From assembly GCA_947383695.1 (NCBI GenBank), contig OX376642.1, positions 558,001-622,000 of the forward strand: DNA of 64,000 bases, given 5' to 3'. The translations under genes were made by a program, and so were the position numbers. The notes under the pieces were generated by a model. The model was not told where the DNA came from, made no database searches, and saw only the letters and a program-made list of their open reading frames with translations. The DNA is from Actinomycetes bacterium (lineage in GTDB: Bacteria; Actinomycetota; Actinomycetes; Nanopelagicales; Nanopelagicaceae). Numbering within the stretch: position 1 is the stretch's first letter; every line of letters starts with the position of its first letter. Shown in pieces: positions 28,824 through 36,584 of this stretch.

Positions 28824-29402
28824 CTAACGCCTGCGTGCAGAAGAGATTGCTGAAACACCTTCTGGAACCGGAGGCAATCCTGCAACTTCAGAAATCAAAT
28901 TACACCAACTCAAAATATGGTTGATGATCTCTTTGGGATCTTCTACAACCGGTGTCCACGATGCTCTAATCTCGATTTCAGTTTCATTGTTGCGAGGCGA
29001 AAGTTTTCCAAAGGAAGCACTTGTTACGCGAGTAACTGTTCCGCTCGGTGAGTTGTAGGTGCAGCCGTTTACTTCGAGAGATTCGAGAAACCAGCTCCAA
29101 CCAACCTCTGGCAGTAGTGGATCCTCCTGCATTATTGGATCAATATCTGCGCTGACAAAGGTGACGCAACGAAACTCGCCATCCCAGGTCGCCTGGCCAC
29201 CTGGCTCATGCAAAAGCACAAAGCGACCATTCGCAACCTCATCCTCTTGCTCGCCAACTAATCCATTTGAAACATCGGCTGAAAAGGCAAAGGCAAAGGT
29301 CGCAAGTTTTTGTGGTGCTGGAACTTCAGTAAGTGTTAATTCGGCTCTAGGTGTAACTGTGCGAAGGTGATCAATTAAACGCTCAAAACCATTCGCATCC
29401 AC
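28824..29402 (-). CDS. DUF3000 family protein
   Basis: A 192-aa actinobacterial protein of unknown function. Family-like stretches include EVPAPQKLATFAFAFSADV near 23-41, GRFVLLHEPGGQATWDGEFR, LLPEVGWSWFLE and EIEIRASWTP. The start is GTG at 29402, six bases after TATCCT, with no ribosome-binding site, suggesting a leaderless message. RNase D follows after two bases; the conserved pairing points to a shared RNA-related role, which is inference. Confidence 0.88.
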   Translation of the reverse strand: MDANGFERLIDHLRTVTPRAELTLTEVPAPQKLATFAFAFSADVSNGLVGEQEDEVANGRFVLLHEPGGQATWDGEFRCVTFVSADIDPIMQEDPLLPEVGWSWFLESLEVNGCTYNSPSGTVTRVTSASFGKLSPRNNETEIEIRASWTPVVEDPKEIINHILSWCNLISEVAGLPPVPEGVSAISSARRR

Positions 29403-29408
29403 ATGCCT

Positions 29409-29414
29409 AGGATA
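29409..29414 (-). promoter_or_regulatory. Leaderless-type -10 hexamer TATCCT
   Basis: On the minus strand TATCCT is separated by six bases (AGGCAT) from the GTG start at 29402 of the DUF3000 gene. It would drive the DUF3000-RNase D operon. Confidence 0.45.
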
Positions 29415-29450
29415 AAGATGAGTACCACCTTTTCTTGGGAGGCGGGGCTG

Positions 29451-29456
29451 TAGCCT
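29451..29456 (+). promoter_or_regulatory. Leaderless-type -10 hexamer TAGCCT
   Basis: TAGCCT plus TGCTCCT leads straight to the ATG at 29464. The same TAGCCTTGC core precedes the NlpC gene (31089) and the SRPBCC gene (36128). The sequence upstream is GC-rich and has no TTGACA-like -35. Confidence 0.45.
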
Positions 29457-29463
29457 TGCTCCT

Positions 29464-30303
29464 ATGGCATCACTGTTGGCACTTATCTCAAGTGCGATGT
29501 GGGGAACGGCAGATTACTTTGCCGGTCGAATGAGTAAGCAACGCCATCCATTTGCAGTTCTTGGTTTGTCGCAGATCTTCGGTCTGATAACTGGAGTATT
29601 GATTGTTCTTGTATCGGGCGATTGGCATGGACAAGCGCTTGGATTTGACGGGTATCTCTTGTACGGAGCCCTCGCAGGTTTATGTGGCTACATCGGTTTA
29701 GCCTGTTTATATGAAGGTTTATCAACTGGACGCATGGGAGTTGTTTCGCCGATTAGCTCTATGAGCGCTGTGATTCCAGTTGCATATGCATTGGTAACCG
29801 GGGACTCATTAACTGCAATCACCTCTATTGGAATTGTAATTGCGCTAGTTGGTGTTTTTTGTGCAAGTGGTCCCGAACTTTCAAATGGCCTACCGCTAAA
29901 ACCATTGCTATTGGCTTTAGGCGCAGCAGCAGGCTTTGGATTGGCTCTGACCTTCATTTCGATCGGTTCTCAGGAAAGTGCTTTGATGACAATGGTTTCA
30001 ATGCGTGGAGCAACTTTCTTTGTGACCATAGCGCTAGCAATGAGATTTAAGACAACCGGTGGATTTTCAAAAAAGGATATGCCACTTTTGATCTTTATCG
30101 GAGCTGCAGATTTCATAGCAAACTTGTTATTGGGAGTTGCAACCACAAAAGGATTGGTGTCGGTCGCTATGGTCTTTGGTTCCTTGTATCCAATTGCAAC
30201 TGCGCTATTGGCCTTCAAGTTTCTTCATGAAAGACTGCATAAGGTTCAATACGTTGGGATCGCTTTAGCGGTAACGGGTGTATCCATAATCTCAGCCTTC
30301 TAA
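29464..30303 (+). CDS. DMT-superfamily EamA transporter
   Basis: A 279-aa drug/metabolite transporter with ten predicted membrane helices in two EamA repeats (about 1-135 and 145-279). The N-terminal ALISSAMWGTADYFAGRMSK and the second-repeat VATTKGLVSVAMVFGSLYPIATALLAF are typical. Substrate cannot be assigned; many relatives export amino acids or metabolites. The stop codon overlaps that of the convergent reductase gene by four bases. Confidence 0.9.
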   Translation: MASLLALISSAMWGTADYFAGRMSKQRHPFAVLGLSQIFGLITGVLIVLVSGDWHGQALGFDGYLLYGALAGLCGYIGLACLYEGLSTGRMGVVSPISSMSAVIPVAYALVTGDSLTAITSIGIVIALVGVFCASGPELSNGLPLKPLLLALGAAAGFGLALTFISIGSQESALMTMVSMRGATFFVTIALAMRFKTTGGFSKKDMPLLIFIGAADFIANLLLGVATTKGLVSVAMVFGSLYPIATALLAFKFLHERLHKVQYVGIALAVTGVSIISAF

Positions 30304-30791
30304 TTGCGAGCTGAGTAAAAGACCGTTCCCGATTCTTCTCGCTTTTCAATATTAGAAAAATGTGACAAAAGTTGTTGAATATCTATTCTGTCCTCGCCAC
30401 CTGTAGCGGGCGTGACGCTGAGCTCTAACTGATCAATCAATGAATGAGCGATTAACTCATTGATCATAGATATTCCGCCCTCAATCAAAATCTTCTCGCC
30501 AAACAAGGTGCGGGCCTTTTCAATTGCGCTTACGGGGGAGCAGTTCCAGAAAAGTGCTAAGTGATTTCCCTGCACTGGATTTACCAATGAGCGAGAAATA
30601 ACAACTAGAGGGACAGGGGTCCGGTTATATGGCTCGTGACGGGCGGTATTGCCTCCCACGATGATCACATCAACCTCGCGGCGGCGTTGTAAGAAGGCTT
30701 TTCGATCTTCAGGTGAGCTCACTCCAGCTGATCTGCTCTCCTTGGAGGTTGAGCCGTCGCTGCCAACTACCAATGTTGCAACGACGCTCAC
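30300..30791 (-). CDS. RibD C-terminal / dihydrofolate reductase-like protein
   Basis: A 163-aa protein resembling the reductase domain of RibD. SVVATLVVGSDG opens the fold, VDVIIVGGNTARHEPY is the nucleotide-binding segment, and LIEGGISMINELIAHSLIDQLELSVTP is the family's C-terminal signature. It lacks the deaminase domain and is shorter than RibD reductases (about 220 aa), so a role in riboflavin synthesis is uncertain. It may be a stand-alone NADPH-dependent reductase. Confidence 0.8.
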   Translation of the reverse strand: MSVVATLVVGSDGSTSKESRSAGVSSPEDRKAFLQRRREVDVIIVGGNTARHEPYNRTPVPLVVISRSLVNPVQGNHLALFWNCSPVSAIEKARTLFGEKILIEGGISMINELIAHSLIDQLELSVTPATGGEDRIDIQQLLSHFSNIEKREESGTVFYSARN

Positions 30792-30852
30792 ACCGATAAG
30801 TATTACTTACAGCCCTGAATTCTTGTCAGTGACGCTCTGTACATTTGAGAAC

Positions 30853-31026
30853 ATGATCATTGATTGCTCAACATGCACCATGGCCGCTATCGCATGTAAT
30901 ACATGTGTGGTCTCCTTCTTCCTTGATAACACCTCACAGATCAGCGATGAAACCGTTGATGCACTCTCTGTGTTGGCTGAGAGTGGATTAACACCTCCAC
31001 TTCAATTTAACGCTCGCGGAGCGTGA
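30853..31026 (+). CDS. Small Cys-rich protein, conserved in Actinobacteria
   Basis: A 57-aa protein starting MIIDCSTCTMAAIACNTCVV, with two CxxC pairs (Cys5/Cys8 and Cys15/Cys18) that could bind zinc, followed by VSFFLD and an acidic helix ending SGLTPPLQFNARGA. I recognise the DC-TC...C-CVV pattern from unannotated actinobacterial proteins beside NlpC/P60 genes, as here. The open frame continues upstream but overlaps the reductase gene; ATG at 30853 fits the conserved N-terminus. TACATT ends seven bases before it. Function unknown. Confidence 0.75.
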   Translation: MIIDCSTCTMAAIACNTCVVSFFLDNTSQISDETVDALSVLAESGLTPPLQFNARGA

Positions 31027-31088
31027 GACGGGGCAAATTCACAGCCGAATTAGCCTCATTGAGGTTGAGCGGCGGGTATAGGCGCGGT

Positions 31089-31094
31089 TAGCCT
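31089..31094 (+). promoter_or_regulatory. Leaderless-type -10 hexamer TAGCCT before the NlpC gene
   Basis: TAGCCT followed by TGCCCTT reaches the ATG at 31102 in seven bases. A TTGAGC hexamer 18 bases upstream (31065-31070) could be its -35. Confidence 0.5.
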
Positions 31095-31101
31095 TGCCCT
31101 T

Positions 31102-32106
31102 ATGTCATTGTGGATGCGCATCCTTACCGCTGCTGCGGTAGTTGCCGGGGTTTTAGCTCCCGTTGCAGCCTCTGGTGCACAGACCTTGGCGCAGGTTCAA
31201 GCCAAGATTCGCCAATTAGAAGAGGATGCAACCGCCGCCGCTGAAGGTGCTCAAGAGGCGAAGGTGAAGTTAGCCGCTCTGACTAAGACCCTCAATGGAA
31301 TTAAAGCCAAGGCTGAGATTCAAGGACAAACAGTTTCCTCTCTGAAAAACTCATTAGGCAGCATCGCCGTTGAGCAGTACAAAACTGGAGGCTTCGGTCA
31401 GAGCTTTGAACTTCTCTTTTCTAGCGACCCATCCTTATATCTCTCCTCTGCAGGAGCACTCGATGCGATCACTCGACGTAAATCTGCCCAACTTCGAAAG
31501 TTTGAAACGGCGCAGCAGCGACTCAATGCAACAACTCTTACCGTCAATGACAAGATGGCGTTAGTAGCGGCTACACAAAAGAAGTTAACTGCACAATCTG
31601 CACTAGCTCAGAAAAAACTAGCTGAAGCGGAAAAACTCTTATCAAAGTTAACCAAGGCAGAGCGTGAACGTTTAGCCAGATTAGCTGAAGAAGAGGAAAA
31701 TGCTGATCAAGCATCTTCTTTAAAGGCTGCGCAAAGTGCAAGTGGAGTATCAGGTCGTGCCGGAACAGCGTTGAAGTATGCGCTCAAGCAGATCGGAGAT
31801 CGTTATGTATTCGGCGCAGCTGGAATGGTTACTTGGGATTGCTCAGGTTTAACGATGCGCGCCTTTCAATCGGCAGGAGTCTCCTTGCCTCATTCATCGG
31901 CTGCACAATCTCGACTTGGTAAAAAAGTTTCTCTGAATGCATTAAAACCCGGAGATCTATTGTTCTTTGGTCGCCCCGTATCCCACGTTGGAATTTACTT
32001 AGGCGGCGGAAAGATGGTTCACGCTCCGCGATCTGGATCACGTGTAAAGGTTGCACCAAGTGGTTCATTGGGAAGAAAGCCGTTGGTTGGAGCTCGTCGT
32101 TTCTAA
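31102..32106 (+). CDS. Secreted NlpC/P60 peptidoglycan endopeptidase
   Basis: A 334-aa exported cell-wall hydrolase. A signal peptide (MSLWMRILTAAAVVAGVLAP to about ASGAQ) precedes a long coiled coil (about 30-200, Ala/Lys/Glu-rich). The C-terminal NlpC/P60 domain has catalytic Cys247 in WDCSGL, His295 in SHVGIYLG and His307 in VHAP. The architecture matches the mycobacterial RipC/Rv2190c type, which cleaves stem peptides during division. Its end overlaps the start of the PimB-like gene. Confidence 0.94.
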   Translation: MSLWMRILTAAAVVAGVLAPVAASGAQTLAQVQAKIRQLEEDATAAAEGAQEAKVKLAALTKTLNGIKAKAEIQGQTVSSLKNSLGSIAVEQYKTGGFGQSFELLFSSDPSLYLSSAGALDAITRRKSAQLRKFETAQQRLNATTLTVNDKMALVAATQKKLTAQSALAQKKLAEAEKLLSKLTKAERERLARLAEEEENADQASSLKAAQSASGVSGRAGTALKYALKQIGDRYVFGAAGMVTWDCSGLTMRAFQSAGVSLPHSSAAQSRLGKKVSLNALKPGDLLFFGRPVSHVGIYLGGGKMVHAPRSGSRVKVAPSGSLGRKPLVGARRF

Positions 32107-33238
32107 TCCAGTTCTCTTTGTAACTAATGACTTTGGTCCACGCGCCGGTGGAATTGAAACCTTTGTTATTGGGTTAATCGAACGTAGGCCCTTCGGTTCA
32201 ACAATTGTGTACACATCATCACAAGAGGGCTCAGCTGATTACGATGCTCAATGGTTGCGCAAATACGGAGTTGTTGTCATACGTGATCGCGCAAAGATTT
32301 TACTTCCAACACCGCGAGTTGCCTTCAACCTTGCTCGAATCATTAAGGAGAGAGATATCAAGGTTGCAGCCTTTGGTGCAGCAGCTCCTTTAGCCTTGTT
32401 GTCAGCTTCTATGAAGCGTGCTGGGGTCACAAAAACCGTAGCCCTTACCCATGGACATGAGGTGTGGTGGGCGAAGGTGCTTCCATTTACGTGGGCGATC
32501 CGGCGCATAGGTTCCACCGTTGACACCCTTACATACTTAGGTGAGTTCACTCAACATGCGATTTCACAATCTTTGAGCGCTTCGGCAGGTAAAGCGATGG
32601 TAAAAATCGCACCAGGTATCGATGTCGATCACTTTGCCCCCGTTGATTCAGCTGCGTTGAGGAAAGAACTTTCCATCGAAGACAAAAAGGTGATTGTTTC
32701 TGTTGGACGGTTAGTTCATCGAAAAGGCCAGGATCATTTAATAGAAGCAATGCCTGAGATTTTAAAGAGCGTTCCTGATGCCCATTTATTAATGGTTGGC
32801 AAAGGACCGTACTTGGAACATCTTGCCAAATTAGTTGCGATCAATAAGTTAGAAAACCATGTCTCCTTTATTGGCAGAATTCAGTATGAAGATCTACCAA
32901 AGTTCATCTGTGCAGGCGATGTTTTTGCAATGCCATCACGTTCGCGTCTTGCAGGTCTTGAGGTTGAAGGATTGGGAATTGTGTACTTAGAGGCAAGCAG
33001 TTGCGGCTTACCTGTAATTGCTGGTTCTTCTGGGGGAGCACCGGATGCGGTTATCGATGGCGTAACGGGATTTGTTGTTGATGGCACAGACAATGAGCAG
33101 ATTGCCAAGGCTGCAATTGAACTACTTAATGATCCAGAAAAGGCACAGCAAATGGGTACCGCTGGACGCCAATGGATCATTGACAACTGGCGCTGGGAAA
33201 TCTGGTCAGCTCGATTTAATGAACTGTTAAGGCAATAA
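32087..33238 (+). CDS. PimB-like GT4 mannosyltransferase
   Basis: A GT-B glycosyltransferase (383 aa from TTG 32087). The N-terminal VLFVTNDFGPRAGGIETF and the nucleotide-sugar region ISVGRLVHRKGQDHLIEAM-type motif, followed by GDVFAMPSRSRLAGLEVEGLGIVYLEA, match the GT4 phosphatidylinositol mannoside mannosyltransferases. It would add mannose to PIM on the cytosolic face. The start is uncertain: GTG 32060 and TTG 32051 are also in frame, but all lie inside the NlpC gene, so the two reading frames overlap by at least 20 bases. ino1 is 9 kb away. Confidence 0.85.
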   Translation: MELVVSNPVLFVTNDFGPRAGGIETFVIGLIERRPFGSTIVYTSSQEGSADYDAQWLRKYGVVVIRDRAKILLPTPRVAFNLARIIKERDIKVAAFGAAAPLALLSASMKRAGVTKTVALTHGHEVWWAKVLPFTWAIRRIGSTVDTLTYLGEFTQHAISQSLSASAGKAMVKIAPGIDVDHFAPVDSAALRKELSIEDKKVIVSVGRLVHRKGQDHLIEAMPEILKSVPDAHLLMVGKGPYLEHLAKLVAINKLENHVSFIGRIQYEDLPKFICAGDVFAMPSRSRLAGLEVEGLGIVYLEASSCGLPVIAGSSGGAPDAVIDGVTGFVVDGTDNEQIAKAAIELLNDPEKAQQMGTAGRQWIIDNWRWEIWSARFNELLRQ

Positions 33239-33829
33239 TCCTTTTTCTCTAGCTACCTTTATCGCCATAGTTCTATTGGTGGATTCAAGCTTTCTTAAAA
33301 TCGAAGAGATATGAGTTTTTACCGTTGAAACACTTATGTACAAGGTTGATGAAATCTCTAAGTTGCTGGCTCCTCTTGCCAGTAAGTACAGCAGGTCAAT
33401 TTCGCGTGGAGTCAGCTCTACCAAACTCATCTCTGCAGTGGTTAGCGAGCTGGTAAAAGAACCAGGATTAGCTACTGCAAAATTAAGGGTCGAGACAATC
33501 TCATCTATGGGTCGACTCTTTGAAATATATGCATTTGCTCCAGCACTTCGTGCAAGGTGGGCAAACAAGGATGGCTCATTAAGGGAAAGGACAATGATCG
33601 CTACAGTGGCGCTGATCTTCCTGATCCACTGAACTAACTCCAACCCCGATCCATCGGGCAGATTAATGTCAACGATCATCGCTTCAGGATTAAATGCAGC
33701 AACTTTGGAGCGAGACTCTTTAATGGTTGACGCTGTTTCGATGGATGAGTACCCATGTGTCTTCAGTGAGGTAACAAGACCCTGTCGAACAACATCATGA
33801 TCATCTACTACCAATAGTCGGGTCATCAC
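33227..33829 (-). CDS. LuxR/NarL-family response regulator
   Basis: A 200-aa response regulator. The receiver domain (1-120) has the acidic pair Asp10-Asp12 region (VVDDHD), phosphoacceptor Asp54 (MIVDINLP) and the switch Lys in YISKS near 104. A LuxR helix-turn-helix follows (LTPREIDLLYLLARGASNLEIS, then STVKTHISSILRKLES). It overlaps the kinase gene by four bases, and its tail overlaps the convergent PimB-like gene by 12 bases. Confidence 0.93.
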   Translation of the reverse strand: MMTRLLVVDDHDVVRQGLVTSLKTHGYSSIETASTIKESRSKVAAFNPEAMIVDINLPDGSGLELVQWIRKISATVAIIVLSLNEPSLFAHLARSAGANAYISKSRPIDEIVSTLNFAVANPGSFTSSLTTAEMSLVELTPREIDLLYLLARGASNLEISSTLYISVSTVKTHISSILRKLESTNRTMAIKVAREKGLLP

Positions 33830-34299
33830 CTATCCAATGGGATCGTTACTCCAATCTTGGTGCCTTGTGAATTGGAATCAATACTGATTTCCCCATTGAG
33901 TTTTTCGATTCGCTCTTGTATGCCACGCAACCCAAAGGATCCTTCCTTAGGGCCTGCTCCGCCGCTTCCATTATCCTGAATCACTATCTGCACCTTGCTG
34001 GCACCTGAGTGTTTTTCAATATTGCGCAGTAGCTCCTGAACAATTCGAAGGGTCTCATGCATCGTATCTACACCTGCACCGTTGCTTTCTATCGGTTGCG
34101 CATCTCTTAGCTGATGCATCTCTGCTCGCACCTTTTCAATCGATGCAGTAGTTGCAAAACGAATCTGGCGAAGTGAGTTTTTTAGATCGGGATCATGACA
34201 ATCAGAAATAGCCTGATCAATGGAAAAGCCCAGGACCACTAGGTCCTGGGCAATCCCATCATGTAACTCTTGTGCGAGGGTTACTCGCTCATTGTTCAT
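33826..34299 (-). CDS. Small cytosolic HisKA_3-type sensor kinase
   Basis: A 157-aa histidine kinase with no membrane segment or sensor domain. The phosphoacceptor is His13 in ELHDGIAQDL. The N-box is QELLRNIEKHSGASKV near 88-103, the G1 box DNGSGG near 111, and the G2 region FGLRGIQERI. Only about eight residues separate HSGA from the DNG box, where NarX-type kinases usually have about twenty, so a beta-hairpin seems to be missing. It overlaps the response regulator downstream and fadD upstream, each by four bases. Confidence 0.85.
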   Translation of the reverse strand: MNNERVTLAQELHDGIAQDLVVLGFSIDQAISDCHDPDLKNSLRQIRFATTASIEKVRAEMHQLRDAQPIESNGAGVDTMHETLRIVQELLRNIEKHSGASKVQIVIQDNGSGGAGPKEGSFGLRGIQERIEKLNGEISIDSNSQGTKIGVTIPLDR

Positions 34300-36086
34300 T
34301 TTGTAAACAATGCTTCAATTTCTTTAGCGAACTCCTTCGCAACCACATGTCGCTTAACTGACAACTTCGCAGTCAAGTGTCCACCAGCGATTGTGAAATC
34401 ATTTGGCAGTAGGGTGAATTTACGAATTGATTCAGCCTTACTTACCGCCTTATTCGCATCATCAACAGCGGTTTGAACTACAGCAATCAGATCGGGATCG
34501 TTAACTAGATCAGCCATCGATGCGCCATCCTTCTTGTTGTTTGCAACCCACGCTTTAAGAGCATCTGGGTCAAGGGTCACAAGCGCTGCGATAAATGGTT
34601 GATTGTCACCGACCACCATGCACTGGCTGACTAGTGGGTGAGCACGAAGTCGATCTTCTAGAACAGCTGGTGCAACATTCTTTCCACCTGCAGTAACGAT
34701 CAGTTCCTTCTTACGTCCGACGATGTACAAGAAACCTTCATCATCTAACTTTCCAAGATCGCCAGATTTAAACCAGCGCTCTGAATCAAAGACCTCATCA
34801 TTTGCCGCCTGATTTTGCCAATACCCTTCCATGACGATCGGACCGCGAAGTAGAACTTCGCCATCTTCTGCAATCTTGACCGATGTTCCTGGAATTGGTC
34901 GACCCACTGAACCAACACGGTGTGCACCAATGAGGTTCAGAGTTGCACCAGCGGTAGTTTCAGTTAATCCATACCCTTCAAGAACTGTAACTCCTGCACC
35001 ACGATAGAAGTGGCCTAGACGAACACCTAGAGGTGCTCCACCTGAAATCGCAGCCTCAACATTTCCGCCCATACCAGCGCGGATCTTGCTGTAAACCAAC
35101 TTGTCGAAGAGGCCATGCTTGAGTTTAAGAATCGGAGACATTCCCTTTTTATCAAGGGCTTCTGAATACGCGATAGCAACCTCTGCAGCCTTACGGAAGA
35201 TCTTTCCCTTTCCTGCAGCTTCTGCGCGAGCTTCAGCTCCGTTGTAAATCTTTTCAAAGATACGAGGAACTGCCAACACAAATGTTGGCTTAAATGATGC
35301 AAGATCCATCGGCAAGCGGCCAACAGGATCGCTGCAGTGCGCCATATGCAAACCAGCAGAGATAGAACCGATTTGAACCATGCGACCAAAGACGTGAGCC
35401 ACAGGTAGGAACAACAAGGTTGATCCACCCGGCTTAAGGAACAACTCACTTGCACCTTGCACAACATTTCCGCACTCAGATAAGAAGTTGCTGTGTGTGA
35501 GTTGAACACCCTTTGGCTTACCGGTTGTTCCTGATGTGTAAATAAGAGTTGCAAGTGAAGCAGGGGTTAATGCGTTACGTCGGCGATCAATCTCATCATC
35601 ACCAATGTGCTTTCCTGCCTCACGCAAAACTGTCAAAACATCATCTGTCATAGTCCACATGTGACGTGTATGCGCTGGTTGGACAGTCTTGACAAGATCA
35701 GCTAAAGCTGGAGTTTCAACAATAATTGCAACTGAGTGTGAATCATTGAGGATCCAGTCGATCTGCTCTGCAGATGATGTGTCATAAATTGGAACAACAA
35801 CCGCACCTGCAAACCAGGTTGCAAAATCTAAAATCGTCCACTCGTATCGGGTGCGGGCCATGATCGCTACGCGATCACCAATCTGAACTCCTGATGCGAT
35901 TAAACCCTTCGCAGTTGCGCGGACCTCTTCTTCAACTTCGCGTGCTGTTACAGGTTGCCATCCCTCGCCCAATGGACGAGACATAGTGATGCGCTCTGGT
36001 TCAAACCAGGCGCGTTCAGCGATCAGATTTGTGAGATTCCCGGCGGTTGCAGCGGGAACTAGTGGAGGGATTGAGATTTCATTCAT
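34296..36086 (-). CDS. Long-chain fatty-acid-CoA ligase (FadD15-like)
   Basis: A 596-aa AMP-forming acyl-CoA synthetase. The P-loop-like IYTSGTTGKPKG is at about 182-193, with GYGLTETTAG and the A5-A8 motifs YWQNQAANDEVFDSERWFKSGDLG and GRKKELIVTAGGKN downstream. It activates fatty acids for lipid synthesis or beta-oxidation. In mycobacteria the homologue sits beside pimB and SRPBCC genes, as here. It heads an operon with the two-component pair. A TAGCGT hexamer six bases before its ATG points to a leaderless transcript. Confidence 0.95.
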   Translation of the reverse strand: MNEISIPPLVPAATAGNLTNLIAERAWFEPERITMSRPLGEGWQPVTAREVEEEVRATAKGLIASGVQIGDRVAIMARTRYEWTILDFATWFAGAVVVPIYDTSSAEQIDWILNDSHSVAIIVETPALADLVKTVQPAHTRHMWTMTDDVLTVLREAGKHIGDDEIDRRRNALTPASLATLIYTSGTTGKPKGVQLTHSNFLSECGNVVQGASELFLKPGGSTLLFLPVAHVFGRMVQIGSISAGLHMAHCSDPVGRLPMDLASFKPTFVLAVPRIFEKIYNGAEARAEAAGKGKIFRKAAEVAIAYSEALDKKGMSPILKLKHGLFDKLVYSKIRAGMGGNVEAAISGGAPLGVRLGHFYRGAGVTVLEGYGLTETTAGATLNLIGAHRVGSVGRPIPGTSVKIAEDGEVLLRGPIVMEGYWQNQAANDEVFDSERWFKSGDLGKLDDEGFLYIVGRKKELIVTAGGKNVAPAVLEDRLRAHPLVSQCMVVGDNQPFIAALVTLDPDALKAWVANNKKDGASMADLVNDPDLIAVVQTAVDDANKAVSKAESIRKFTLLPNDFTIAGGHLTAKLSVKRHVVAKEFAKEIEALFTK

Positions 36087-36092
36087 GAGCGA

Positions 36093-36098
36093 ACGCTA
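36093..36098 (-). promoter_or_regulatory. Leaderless-type -10 hexamer TAGCGT before fadD
   Basis: On the minus strand TAGCGT is separated by TCGCTC from the ATG at 36086. It faces the similar TAGCCT element of the divergent SRPBCC gene; only 53 bases separate the two starts. Confidence 0.45.
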
Positions 36099-36127
36099 GC
36101 GCGGGGGCGGACAAAAGGGGAAGAGGG

Positions 36128-36133
36128 TAGCCT
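36128..36133 (+). promoter_or_regulatory. Leaderless-type -10 hexamer TAGCCT before the SRPBCC gene
   Basis: TAGCCT is followed by TGCGCC and the ATG at 36140 (six-base gap). The core TAGCCTTGC is shared with the EamA and NlpC genes. Confidence 0.45.
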
Positions 36134-36139
36134 TGCGCC

Positions 36140-36577
36140 ATGGCCAACTTCAGCAAATCGGTAATCACAATTGAGGCACCAATCGAGCAGGTTCAGAAGA
36201 CTCTCTTTGAGTTGGATAAGTACCCCGAGTGGTCCACCCAAATCAAAAGCTCAGAAGCACTAGTCCGTGATGATCAAGGTCGCGTCACCAAAGTAAAGAT
36301 GAGCATCGATGCAGGGATGATGAAGGACCGTCTCACCCTGGATTACGACTGGAGCCAAGCTCCCAGCAAGCTTTCATTTTCTCTTGAGGATGCGGATCTG
36401 CTAACAGGCATGGATGGCATCTACACAATTACAAGTGTTGATGAGGACACAACTGAAGTTACATATGAACTTGAAGTTTCTCTATCAATGCCAATTCCAG
36501 CGATGATGCGTCAAAAAGCAGAGAAGGCAACGATTGATGCCGCGCTGGCTCAACTGAAGTCCCATCTAGAGGCGTAA
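36140..36577 (+). CDS. SRPBCC (START-like) lipid-binding family protein
   Basis: A 145-aa single-domain protein of the polyketide cyclase/SRPBCC superfamily. It opens SKSVITIEAPIEQVQKTLF and has the typical WSTQIKSSEALVRDDQGRVTKV strand pattern and a long C-terminal helix. A mycobacterial relative (Rv2185c) lies in the same FadD/PlsC neighbourhood, which hints at lipid handling. The ligand is unknown. It precedes the glucokinase gene by seven bases. Confidence 0.87.
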   Translation: MANFSKSVITIEAPIEQVQKTLFELDKYPEWSTQIKSSEALVRDDQGRVTKVKMSIDAGMMKDRLTLDYDWSQAPSKLSFSLEDADLLTGMDGIYTITSVDEDTTEVTYELEVSLSMPIPAMMRQKAEKATIDAALAQLKSHLEA

Positions 36578-36584
36578 CTTCCGC

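Noticed and set aside
30649-30852. Longer version of the small Cys-rich protein starting at 30649
   Set aside because: The extra 68 residues are antisense to the reductase gene and show no conserved pattern; the recognisable N-terminus begins at 30853.
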